Source of the DNA: Streptomonospora alba
GTDB taxonomy: Bacteria; Actinomycetota; Actinomycetes; Streptosporangiales; Streptosporangiaceae
NCBI RefSeq assembly: GCF_000826685.1
Contig: NZ_JROO01000014.1
Coordinates: forward strand, 62,001-126,000
Reading direction: 5' to 3'
Length of the DNA: 64,000 nt
Made by a program: the position numbers and the translations under genes. Under the pieces are notes generated by a model. The model saw only the letters and a program-made list of their open reading frames with translations. It had not been told where the DNA came from and did not search any database. Shown here in pieces: positions 33,830 through 41,983 of this stretch; the first letter of the stretch is position 1; every line of letters begins with the position of its first letter.

Positions 33830-34962
33830 ACGCACCGACGACCGGCGCGGCCGCCGCGGCGCCCCGCGCAGAGGCGACGCGCGTGGAGCGCATGGAGCGC
33901 CTGCTGGGCGCCCCGCACGACCCCGCCAACCCGTTGGGTTTCCCGGCGATCGCCGCCGCCGGGCCCGGCTCGCCGGCCCAGGGCTGGGAGACCGTCCTCG
34001 ACCCCGCCGAGCGCGTCGCGCTGTTCGTGCCCCCTGACCTGGGAGGCGGGTTCTGCGGAGTCGCGGAGCTGATAGCGCGGCTGCGGCCCGTCTACCGCCG
34101 CGACCCCGCCACCGGCCGGGCCTTCGCCGGCCCCGCCCTCGCCCGAGCGCCCCTGTTGTGGGACGAGGCGGCACCCCGCGAGAGCCGGCTGCAGGCGGCC
34201 CGGGAACTGCGCTCCGAGCGGCCGGCACCCCAAGAACCGCCTCGGACGGGACCGGGGCATCCCGCGGGTCTGGTGCGCGCCGCTATGGCGATGGCGGCCA
34301 TGGACACAGCCCTGCGCCTGACCCTCGACTTCGCGCGTGACCGGCGCCTCTACCATGGCACGGTCACCGACCTGCCGCACGCGCGCGCGGCCCTGGCCGA
34401 CGCCTTCGCCCGCCTGCTGCGCGCCGACGCCCTGGTCGCCGCGGCCGCCCGCGCCCGCCCCGAGGGGAACGCAGCCCCGACCGCCTGCGCCGATGCGGCC
34501 GCCCTGACCGACGCCGCGCAGACGGCGGTCTCCACCGTGCTGCGCCCGGCCGTGGAGGACCTCGGCGTCGTCTTGGGCGCGCGCTCCTACCTGCACGAAG
34601 GACGCCACGCCGCCTTCGCCCGCATCTACGCCGAGGTGGACGCCCTGGACCCCGGACGCGACCCCTCCGTCGGCCGCCTGCTGCTCCGGCGTCTGCAGAC
34701 CACCGACGCACAGGCGCCGGTCGGCGGTGCACTCTCCGCCCTCGCCGACGCCCCGCTGTGGGTCGGCGATCCACAGGCGGACCGCGCCGTGCGCGCCTGT
34801 GCCGGCCTGATGGCGCGAACCGCCGCCGCGGCCCGCCCCGTCACCGAGGCGGCGCCGGCGGGGGCCGCCGCTGAGGAGCGCGAAGCGTTCTTCACCGAAC
34901 TCGCCGACCGATTCGCCGACTCCCGGAGCTTCACCACCGAGCGCAGCCCGCTGCTGTGGTGA
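33826..34962 (+). CDS. Truncated acyl-CoA dehydrogenase-like protein
   Basis: This 378-residue protein has a short N-terminal piece (VPPDLGGGFCGVAELIARL) joined almost directly to an acyl-CoA dehydrogenase-type C-terminal helical domain (ARDRRLYHGTVTDLPHARAALADAFARLL in parts; LGARSYLHEGRHAAFARIY). The middle beta-barrel that holds much of the flavin site is not apparent. GTG 33826 overlaps the previous gene's stop as GTGA, implying coupled synthesis. It may form a mixed complex with the full-length dehydrogenase, like the two-gene heteromeric dehydrogenases of steroid degradation; this is inference. Independent catalysis looks doubtful. Confidence 0.75.
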   Translation: MNAPTTGAAAAAPRAEATRVERMERLLGAPHDPANPLGFPAIAAAGPGSPAQGWETVLDPAERVALFVPPDLGGGFCGVAELIARLRPVYRRDPATGRAFAGPALARAPLLWDEAAPRESRLQAARELRSERPAPQEPPRTGPGHPAGLVRAAMAMAAMDTALRLTLDFARDRRLYHGTVTDLPHARAALADAFARLLRADALVAAAARARPEGNAAPTACADAAALTDAAQTAVSTVLRPAVEDLGVVLGARSYLHEGRHAAFARIYAEVDALDPGRDPSVGRLLLRRLQTTDAQAPVGGALSALADAPLWVGDPQADRAVRACAGLMARTAAAARPVTEAAPAGAAAEEREAFFTELADRFADSRSFTTERSPLLW

Positions 34963-34999
34963 CCCGCCGCGATCCGAAGCCGAGGAAAGGGACTGGACT

Positions 35000-35284
35000 A
35001 TGACCGCTGGATCGGGCCTGCCCGAACAGTCCGAGATCGAGCTGTGGCTTCTGGGCCGCCTCGCGTTCTACCTGCAATGCTCCGAAGACGACATCGACCC
35101 CGGTGCGCCGCTGGCCGAAATGGGGATGGACTCCGTCTACGCGGTCACGCTCGCCGGCGACATCGAGGACGCCTACTCCCTCGAAGTCGACCCGACCCTG
35201 GCCTGGGACTACCCCACCGCGCGCGCCATCGCCGGGTTCCTGCACGGGAACCTGACCGCAGCCGCGGTCGAGGACGTCCGATGA
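35000..35284 (+). CDS. Acyl carrier protein (starter-unit ACP)
   Basis: This 94-residue ACP has the phosphopantetheine attachment Ser in EMGMDSVYAVTLAGDIEDAY (Ser 45). The upstream acidic helix and the DYPTARAIAGFL segment match type I-like ACPs. It starts after AGGAAAGGG and overlaps the PKS start by ATGA. The position between the FAAL/dehydrogenase genes and the PKS suggests it carries the activated fatty acyl chain during desaturation and delivers it to the ketosynthase. Confidence 0.92.
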   Translation: MTAGSGLPEQSEIELWLLGRLAFYLQCSEDDIDPGAPLAEMGMDSVYAVTLAGDIEDAYSLEVDPTLAWDYPTARAIAGFLHGNLTAAAVEDVR

Positions 35285-38200
35285 GCGGCCGGGACCCGAT
35301 CGCCGTCGTCGGAATGGACCTGCGGTTTCCCGGTGCCGAAGGCAAGGACGCCTTCTTCGACCTCCTGCTGTCCTCGGGAGACGGCATCGGCCCCGTCCCG
35401 GCCGACCGGTGGGACCCCGCCGAGTTCACCCGCGAACACGACGGCGCGGCCCGGATGAACACCGCCGACGGCGGATTCCTCGCCGACGTCTCCTCCTTCG
35501 ACAACGCCTTCTTCGGCGTCTCGCCGGCCGAGGCCGCCCAACTCGACCCCCAGCAGCGCCAGCTGCTGCAGAGTACGTGGCGCGCCCTGGAGGACAGCGG
35601 ACGCGACCCGGCCGCGATGGCGGGCTCGCGCACCGGCGTCTACGTCGGTGTGATGGGCAACGAATGGGCCCAGCTGCACCTGACCGACTACGCCAACATC
35701 ACCGCTCAGGCGGCGTCGGGCAACGGCTACTACATGACCGCCAACCGGCTCTCCTACCAGTTCGACTTCACCGGCCCCAGCCAGGCGATCGACACCGCAT
35801 GCTCCTCCTCGCTCGTGGCGCTGCACACCGCCTGCGGCGCGCTGCGGACAGGGGAGTGCGACACCGCGATCGCGGCGGGCGTGAACATCATCCTGGTCCC
35901 CACCTCGCACCTGTTCTACGCCCAGGCCGGCCTTTCCGCGCCGGACGGGCGCTGCAAGCCCTTCAGCGCAGACGCCGACGGCATCGGCCGCTCCGAGGGC
36001 GTGGCGGTGCTCGTACTGCGCCGCCTCGACGACGCCCTGGCCGAGGGCGCTCCCGTCTACGCCGTGGTGCGGGGCAGCGCAGTCAACCACGACGGCCGCA
36101 GCAACGGGCTGACGGCGCCCAACCGGTGGGCCCAGGAACGGGTACTGGCCGAGGCCTACCACAGAGCCGGCGTCGCCCCCGCCGAGGTGGACCTCGTCGA
36201 GGGGCACGGCACCGGCACCCTGCTCGGCGACATGATCGAGGTGCGCGCGCTGGGCACCCACTACGGCACCCGCGGACTCCCCAGCGCGTTCGGCTCGGTC
36301 AAGGGCAACGTCGGCCACTGCGAGGGCGCGGCCGGACTCGCCGGAGTGGCCAAGGCCGTGCTGGCGCTGAACCGCCGCGTCGCTCCGCCCAGCCGCTATT
36401 CCGAGTCCGAAAACCCCGAACTTGACCTGCACGCCGCTGGACTGCGCCTTCTGCGGGCACCCAGGCGGCTCGCCGACGGGGCGATCGCCGCGGTCAGCAG
36501 CTTCGGCCTGGGGGGCACCAACGCCCACGCGGTGTTGCAGGCGGCACCGGCCCCGCGCCGCGGCGGCCGCCGCGGCGCGGGGCCCGCCGACGGCTCCGTC
36601 GGCGTCTTCACCGCCTCGTCCGACTCCGCCGAAGGGCTGCGCCGCAATCTGGAGGGCCTGGCCGACTGGGTGTCGCGCAGCCGCGAGCATCCCGCCCGGC
36701 TCGCCTGGACCAGCAACCGCGTCAAGGCCGGGCTGCGCCACCGCTTCGCCGCGGTCGCTGACGACCGCGACATCCTGGCCGCCTCCCTGCGCGCCGCCGC
36801 CCGCGGCGAGCGGCCCACCGGGCGGCGCTCGGCCCGGGGCCCCCGCGTGGGGCTGCTGTTCCCCGGGCAGGGGGCGCAGTATCCCGCGATGACCCACCGG
36901 CTCTACCGGGCCTGTCCGCCCTACCGGGAGGCGCTCGACGAGGTCGACACGTGCCTGGAGCCCCACCTCGGCCGGTCCGTGCGGGCCGCGCTGGCAGAAG
37001 CCGACGAGGACGTGCACCACACCTCGTTGACCCAGCCGGCGCTGTTCGCCGTCGAGTACGCCATGGCCACCGTCCTCACCCGCACCGGAGTGCGCCCGGA
37101 CTGGCTGATCGGCCACAGCGTCGGCGAGTACGCGGCCGCCTGCGTGGCCGAAGCGCTGAGCCTCGAAGACGCCTGCCGGCTGGTGGCCGCACGCGCCCGC
37201 CTCATCGGCTCCCTGCCCGAAGGCGGCGCCATGCTCAACGTCTCGGCGGGCCCCGACCTGCTGCGCGGCATCGCCGAGTCCGACCCGCGCGTCGACGTCG
37301 CCGCGATCAACGCGCCCCGCTCCGGAGTCCTCTCCGGCGACGCCGACGCCTTGCAGCGCCACGCCGCCGACCTGGCGGCCGCCGGCGTGGCCCACCGGTG
37401 GCTGAAGGTCTCGCACGCCTTCCACTCGGCGCGCATGGACCCGGTGCTGGAGGAGTTCGGCCGTATCGCCGACGAGGTCGCCCCCGCCCGGCCCGCGGTG
37501 CCGATCTACTCCACGCTGCTGGGGCGCCGGGTCGACGAGGACAAGCTCGACGGCGCCTACTGGCGCGACCAGATCCGCGGCACCGTCCGCTTCGCCGAAG
37601 CGGCCGAGGCCGCCCTGGCCGCCGCCCCCACGCACCTGGTCGAGGCCGGTCCCCGACCGGTGCTGACCGCCTTGTTCCAGCGCATCCGCCCCGGACTGGA
37701 GGCCAAGGCGCTCAGCCCGTGCCCCGGCCCCCGGGCCGACGGGAACGAACTCGCGGGGGCGCTGGCCGCCCTCTACAACGACGGCGCCGCTGTCGACCCC
37801 GAGCCGCTGTACGCGCCGGGCGGGCGCCGGACGGTGCGGCCGCACCCCTACGTCTTCGACACGTCGCGGCACTTCCCCGCCGCGGCCCGATACCGGCCGA
37901 CCCTCGCCCCTCGGTCGCCGGGCGGCGGTTCCGGCGCGGCTGCGGCGGAACCCGCGACCGGTGCGGCCGAAGTGCCGGTGCCGAAGGCGTCGGGAACCGG
38001 CGCCGGGGCGGTGCGGGATGCGGCTCCCCACACCGACGAGATCGTGGAGCTGGTGGCCGAAGCCGGCGGATACGCCGCCGCCGAGGTCGACCGCGGAGCC
38101 CGGCTCTTCGAGGACCTGGGGTTCGACTCCATCGTGCTGGCGCGCGTCCTCAGCGAGGTCGAGCAGCGCTGGCCGCACCTGGCCCCGCTGCCGGTGGAGG

Positions 38201-38289
38201 ACGTCCTGGCCAGCGCGACGAGCCTGAACACGCTCACCGACTACATGGCCCAGCGTCTCGGCGAGCCGCGGCGAAACGAGGAGGGCTGA
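35281..38289 (+). CDS. Single-module type I PKS, KS-AT-ACP
   Basis: This 1002-residue synthase has domains in this order. KS covers about 5-430, with Cys174 in DTACSSSLVALHT, His309 in EGHGTGT (usually EAHGTGT) and His346 in GNVGHCEGAAG. AT covers about 520-830, with Ser613 in GHSVGEYAAA and SHAFHS, a malonyl-CoA signature. ACP covers about 910-995, with Ser950 in LGFDSIVLA. There is no KR, DH, ER or TE. It would extend an ACP-bound fatty acyl chain once with malonate and leave a beta-ketoacyl-ACP, the substrate needed for tetronate formation. ATG 35281 is taken since it aligns with the KS N-terminus (DPIAVVGMDLRFPG); the frame extends further left across the ACP gene but is not coding there. 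Confidence 0.95.
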   Translation: MSGRDPIAVVGMDLRFPGAEGKDAFFDLLLSSGDGIGPVPADRWDPAEFTREHDGAARMNTADGGFLADVSSFDNAFFGVSPAEAAQLDPQQRQLLQSTWRALEDSGRDPAAMAGSRTGVYVGVMGNEWAQLHLTDYANITAQAASGNGYYMTANRLSYQFDFTGPSQAIDTACSSSLVALHTACGALRTGECDTAIAAGVNIILVPTSHLFYAQAGLSAPDGRCKPFSADADGIGRSEGVAVLVLRRLDDALAEGAPVYAVVRGSAVNHDGRSNGLTAPNRWAQERVLAEAYHRAGVAPAEVDLVEGHGTGTLLGDMIEVRALGTHYGTRGLPSAFGSVKGNVGHCEGAAGLAGVAKAVLALNRRVAPPSRYSESENPELDLHAAGLRLLRAPRRLADGAIAAVSSFGLGGTNAHAVLQAAPAPRRGGRRGAGPADGSVGVFTASSDSAEGLRRNLEGLADWVSRSREHPARLAWTSNRVKAGLRHRFAAVADDRDILAASLRAAARGERPTGRRSARGPRVGLLFPGQGAQYPAMTHRLYRACPPYREALDEVDTCLEPHLGRSVRAALAEADEDVHHTSLTQPALFAVEYAMATVLTRTGVRPDWLIGHSVGEYAAACVAEALSLEDACRLVAARARLIGSLPEGGAMLNVSAGPDLLRGIAESDPRVDVAAINAPRSGVLSGDADALQRHAADLAAAGVAHRWLKVSHAFHSARMDPVLEEFGRIADEVAPARPAVPIYSTLLGRRVDEDKLDGAYWRDQIRGTVRFAEAAEAALAAAPTHLVEAGPRPVLTALFQRIRPGLEAKALSPCPGPRADGNELAGALAALYNDGAAVDPEPLYAPGGRRTVRPHPYVFDTSRHFPAAARYRPTLAPRSPGGGSGAAAAEPATGAAEVPVPKASGTGAGAVRDAAPHTDEIVELVAEAGGYAAAEVDRGARLFEDLGFDSIVLARVLSEVEQRWPHLAPLPVEDVLASATSLNTLTDYMAQRLGEPRRNEEG

Positions 38290-38290
38290 G

Positions 38291-38620
38291 GTGGCCGCGA
38301 CCGACTCCCCCTTCGCCGGGGCCCGCCGCGAGCCGCGGATCTGGGTGGGCAGCGTCTCCCGCCGCGAACTGCACACGATGATCGCCCGCGGCCGCACCGG
38401 CACCGTCGCGGCCCACACCCGCCTCGCCGACCTGGGGCTCGACAGCGCCGGAGTGCGGGAGCTGCTGGCAGACGTCGAGCGGCGCTGGCCGCACCTCGCT
38501 CCGCTGCCCCACCAGGCCGTCGCCGACCGCGCCGCCACGGTTTCCGAGCTCGTCGACTGCCTCGTCCGACTGGACTTCAGCACCCTCGACCTTTGGAGGA
38601 CCGATACATGGCTGACGTGA
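38291..38620 (+). CDS. Second acyl carrier protein, PKS-ACP-like
   Basis: This 109-residue protein has an ACP core: LADLGLDSAGVRELLADVE with Ser 52 in the attachment motif. The segment RWPHLAPLP after it is identical to the same stretch in the PKS C-terminal ACP, so it looks like a duplicate of that domain freed from the PKS. It begins with GTG two bases after the PKS stop and overlaps the KAS III gene by 13 bases. It could hold the extended beta-ketoacyl chain for the KAS III enzyme or raise flux as a tandem ACP; its first 35 residues are unusual. Confidence 0.82.
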   Translation: MAATDSPFAGARREPRIWVGSVSRRELHTMIARGRTGTVAAHTRLADLGLDSAGVRELLADVERRWPHLAPLPHQAVADRAATVSELVDCLVRLDFSTLDLWRTDTWLT

Positions 38621-39648
38621 CCCCGCACGCCGCCGCGATCGCGGGCACCGGGGCCTCGCTGCCCGGGGAGCCGATCGACAACACCGCCCTGGGGGAGTTC
38701 CTCGGCGTCGCGCCGGAGTGGATCTCCCGGTTCGTCGGCACCGAGCAGCGCCACCTGGCCATGGACCTCAAGACCGGCGAGGTGTACCGGAGCCTGGCCG
38801 ACATGGCCACCGACGCGGCGCTGGAGGCCCTGGACACGGCCGAGACGGCCCCCGGCGCCCTCGACTTCGTCGTAATGGGCACCGCCACCCCCGACGAGCT
38901 GATGCCGGCGACGGTCAACCACGTCGCCGACCGCCTCGGCGTCGAGCACATTCCCACCTACCAGGTCCAGTCGGGCTGCGCGGGTGCCGTGCAGGCGCTG
39001 AGCCTGGCCGAGCGCCTGCTGACGCTGCCCGGGCACACCACCGGCCTGGTGATCGGCGGCGAGACCTGCGTCAAGCACTGTGTCACCGGCCGTTCCCCCG
39101 GTGAGATCGGCTCCTCCGAGCTCGTCAACTACATGCTCTTCGGAGACGGTGCCGGCGCTGCTGTGCTCACCGGCCGCCCCGAGCCGGGTGACCTGCGCAT
39201 ACGCGCGATCCTCAACCAGTTCACCGGCGCGGGCAAACCGGCCGGTCAGACCGTGCGGTGGTTCGGCCAAGCCGACCGCGACTCCGGCGAACCCCCGTTC
39301 TCCGAGGATTACAAGGCCATCGAGGAGCGGGTACCCGAGATGGCCGCGGAGATCCTGTGGCAGTTGCTGGAGACCACCGGCTGGCGCCCCGAGGACGTCG
39401 GCCACGTCCTGCCCCCGCAGCTGTCGGGCCGGATGACGCCCCGGATCACCGAGCGCCTGGCCCTGCCCGCGGCCCGAGAGGTGAACTGCGTGCACCAGAC
39501 GGGCAACAACGCCAACGCCCTGCCGTTCCTCCAGCTCGACCGGCTGATGCGCAAGGAGGACCCGGAGAGCATCGGCACGGTCGTGGGGATCGCGGTGGAG
39601 TCCAGCAAGTGGCTCAAGGCCGGGTTCGCACTGGAAAGGCAGGAGTGA
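38608..39648 (+). CDS. KAS III-like ketosynthase, tetronate-forming type
   Basis: This 346-residue thiolase-fold enzyme of the FabH-like group has nucleophile Cys124 in VQSGCAGAVQAL and the C-terminal TGNNANAL segment corresponding to the GN-T/N Asn. The usual HQAN histidine motif reads LPPQLSG, so that His is replaced. Homologues in tetronate clusters (AbyA1, RkD type) join the beta-ketoacyl chain with glyceryl-ACP to close the tetronate ring. It heads the same five-gene order as abyA1-A5. ATG 38608 is supported by GGAGG at -9; an earlier TTG in the same frame overlaps that site. Confidence 0.88.
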   Translation: MADVTPHAAAIAGTGASLPGEPIDNTALGEFLGVAPEWISRFVGTEQRHLAMDLKTGEVYRSLADMATDAALEALDTAETAPGALDFVVMGTATPDELMPATVNHVADRLGVEHIPTYQVQSGCAGAVQALSLAERLLTLPGHTTGLVIGGETCVKHCVTGRSPGEIGSSELVNYMLFGDGAGAAVLTGRPEPGDLRIRAILNQFTGAGKPAGQTVRWFGQADRDSGEPPFSEDYKAIEERVPEMAAEILWQLLETTGWRPEDVGHVLPPQLSGRMTPRITERLALPAAREVNCVHQTGNNANALPFLQLDRLMRKEDPESIGTVVGIAVESSKWLKAGFALERQE

Positions 39649-39653
39649 GCACC

Positions 39654-41594
39654 GTGACCGCCACCGGTACCGAACGGGCCGCCGAACCCGCCGCCCCCGT
39701 CGAAAGGCTGCGTGCGCTGCACCGGGGCGGAGAGCTGGCGCGCTCCTTTCCCGCAGCGACCGATCTGCTGCGGCGGATCCCCATAGCCGAGCTGGACACC
39801 GTCGCCCGCCTCTTCGGCGGGCTCGACGCCGACGAGGTCGCCGAGCACCACCCCGCGACCCCGGCGGTGCGCGTCGACGTGTGCGCCAACGGGACCGCGG
39901 CGGAGCTGATCCCGCTGCTGGGCGCCCACCTCGCCCGCTCGGGGATGTCGATGCGGGCGCATTCGGCCCCCTACACCCGCGACCACACCCGCGTCCCCTG
40001 GTCGGAGCCGCCTGCCGAGGACGAGGGCCCTCGGCTGCGACTGCTCCTGCTCGACGCCCACGCCGTGGTCGAGGAGCTCGCCGTGCCCTGGGACGTAGCC
40101 GCGGTCGAGACCGCCCTCGGCGACCTGCTCGGGCGTATCGAGGCGCTCGCGGCCGCACAACGCGCGGCCGCGGGCTCCACGCTGGTGCTCAACACGCTCC
40201 CGCTGCCCGCGCGGTTGGTCGACCAGCTGGTGGACATCGGCTCCCGTACGCGGTTGGGCATCGCCTGGCGGGAGTTCAACACGGGGCTGCTGCGCATCGC
40301 CGAGGCCGAGCCGGGAACCGTCGCCGTCGACACCGCGCCCATCCTCGCCGAGACCGGACCGCTGTACGACGACCGGCTCGCCTGCTACGCCCGCGTGCAC
40401 CTGGGCACGGAGTTCCTGTCCGGCTACGCGCGCGAGGTCGCCGCCACCGTGCGAGCGCTCAGCGGACGCGCCAGGAAGGCCCTCGCCCTGGACCTGGACG
40501 GCACCCTGTGGGGAGGCGTGCTCGGCGAGGACGGCCCCGAGGGCATCGAGGTCGCGGGCGGCTCGCGGGGCGTGGCCTACCAGGAGTTCCAGCGGGTCCT
40601 GGCCCAGCTGGGCGCCCAAGGCGTGCTGCTGACCGTGTGCAGCAGGAACGAGACGGAACCGGTCGAGCGGGCGCTGTCGGACCACCCCGAGATGGCCCTT
40701 CGGCGCGAGGACTTCGTCGCGCTGGCGGCCAACCGACGTCCCAAACCCGACAACGTCGCCGAGATCGCCCGCCTACTCGGTCTGGGCCGCGACGCCTTCG
40801 TCTTCGTCGACGACACCGCCACCGAGGCCGGTGCCATGCGCGACCTGCTGCCCGAGGTCGGCGTGGTGCACGTGGCCGGCGATCCCGCGCTGCACCCGAG
40901 GCGGCTGCTGGAAGAGGCGTGGTTCCGCACCCTGGAGACCACCGAAGAAGACCGGACGCGCCGGGAACGCTACCGCGGCGAGGCCCGCCGCGAGGAACTG
41001 CGCCAAGCCTCCGGGTCGACCGTCGACTACCTGCGCCACCTGGGGGTCGAGGTCGAGCTGCTGCGCCCCGCACCCGAGGCGGTTGCGCGGCTGGCCCAAC
41101 TCACCCAGCGCACCAACCAGTTCAACCTCACCACCGAGCGGCTCGGCGCCGACGAGGTCCGCGACCGGCTCGCCGCCCCCGACCACTGGGTGGTGGCCGT
41201 GCGCTCGCGCGACCGCTTCGGCGAGCACGGCGTCGTCGGCGCCGTCTTCGCCCGCCGCGAGGAGGACCGGCTCACCGTCGACAACATGCTGCTCAGCTGC
41301 CGGGTGTTCGACCGCGGCATCGAGACCGCCTGCCTGAGGGCGCTGCTGGTGGAGGCGCGCGAGCAGGGATGCACCGAGGTCGTGGGCCGCTACCGGCCCA
41401 GCCCCCGCAACGGGCGCTTCGCCGCGCTCTACACCGACCACGGCTTCACCGAGCGGAACCCGGGCGGAACCGCGGACGGCGGCGCCGGCACCCGGGTGTT
41501 CGCCCACCGCCTGACCGCAGCCCAGGGGTGCGGACCCGACGCACTACCCGACCATCCCGACCACATCCGCCTGTTGAGCCCCTCCCGCGGCTGA
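39654..41594 (+). CDS. FkbH-like glyceryl-ACP synthase
   Basis: This 646-residue protein has three parts. The N-terminal region (1-270) is typical of FkbH proteins. A HAD-type phosphatase domain follows, with ALDLDGTLWGGVLGEDG (Asp280 and Asp282), the RRPKPDN lysine motif and FVFVDDTATE. A C-terminal GNAT-like region (about 480-620) has TQRTNQFNLTT, a family hallmark. FkbH enzymes take 1,3-bisphosphoglycerate, dephosphorylate it and load glyceryl onto an ACP. In tetronate clusters the partner is the small ACP gene downstream (41743). GTG 39654 follows AGGAG; GTG 39645, overlapping the previous stop, is an alternative. Confidence 0.93.
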   Translation: MTATGTERAAEPAAPVERLRALHRGGELARSFPAATDLLRRIPIAELDTVARLFGGLDADEVAEHHPATPAVRVDVCANGTAAELIPLLGAHLARSGMSMRAHSAPYTRDHTRVPWSEPPAEDEGPRLRLLLLDAHAVVEELAVPWDVAAVETALGDLLGRIEALAAAQRAAAGSTLVLNTLPLPARLVDQLVDIGSRTRLGIAWREFNTGLLRIAEAEPGTVAVDTAPILAETGPLYDDRLACYARVHLGTEFLSGYAREVAATVRALSGRARKALALDLDGTLWGGVLGEDGPEGIEVAGGSRGVAYQEFQRVLAQLGAQGVLLTVCSRNETEPVERALSDHPEMALRREDFVALAANRRPKPDNVAEIARLLGLGRDAFVFVDDTATEAGAMRDLLPEVGVVHVAGDPALHPRRLLEEAWFRTLETTEEDRTRRERYRGEARREELRQASGSTVDYLRHLGVEVELLRPAPEAVARLAQLTQRTNQFNLTTERLGADEVRDRLAAPDHWVVAVRSRDRFGEHGVVGAVFARREEDRLTVDNMLLSCRVFDRGIETACLRALLVEAREQGCTEVVGRYRPSPRNGRFAALYTDHGFTERNPGGTADGGAGTRVFAHRLTAAQGCGPDALPDHPDHIRLLSPSRG

Positions 41595-41603
41595 AACCGG
41601 GGC

Positions 41604-41641
41604 GGGCCCACCCGGCCCCGGCGCTCGGACCGGGTGGGCCC
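41604..41641 (+). terminator. Strong hairpin inside the biosynthetic operon
   Basis: GGGCCCACCCGG (41604-41615) pairs perfectly with CCGGGTGGGCCC (41630-41641) around a 14-base loop, directly after the FkbH stop. Two 24-base imperfect copies (20 matches) flank it at 41579 and 41639. It may attenuate transcription into the last four genes; the 148-base gap is the widest in the operon. Confidence 0.55.
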
Positions 41642-41742
41642 CTCTCGCGGCCGCAGCCGGGGAGGCGACCGGGCCCGCGGCACAGGCCGAGGCCCCGCGC
41701 CGCGACAGAGCCGATCCCGCCCACGTCGAAAGGCACAGCACC

Positions 41743-41982
41743 GTGAACAGCAGAAACGAACTTCTCCGGATCATCGACACCGAACTAGCGCTTCCGCTGG
41801 CGCCGGAGCACCTCGACGTCGAGTTCGACCGCCTCGAAGGCTGGGACTCGGTGCACATGGTGCGGCTCATCTCGGCCGTGGAGCGCGCGACCGGCAGGCA
41901 GGTCGACGTCTCCGCGGCCCTGGAGAGCCGCAACCTCGCCGAGTTCCTCACCCTGGCCGCCGCCCTCGGCGAAACCGCCTGA
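41743..41982 (+). CDS. Glyceryl-carrying ACP
   Basis: This 79-residue discrete ACP has Ser 36 in LEGWDSVHMVRLISAVE. The W-D-S form of the motif and the small size match the ACPs that carry glyceryl units in tetronate clusters (AbyA3, RkF). It follows the FkbH gene and ends two bases before the acyltransferase start. The GTG start has AAAGG upstream. The assignment as the partner of the FkbH enzyme rests on gene order and family. Confidence 0.9.
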   Translation: MNSRNELLRIIDTELALPLAPEHLDVEFDRLEGWDSVHMVRLISAVERATGRQVDVSAALESRNLAEFLTLAAALGETA

Positions 41983-41983
41983 G

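Noticed and set aside
35209-40158. Uninterrupted minus-strand reading frame of about 1650 codons opposite the PKS and FkbH genes
   Set aside because: It is antisense to strongly supported genes, has Arg/Gly/Ala-rich composition without any motif, and is expected where GC at third positions is extreme.
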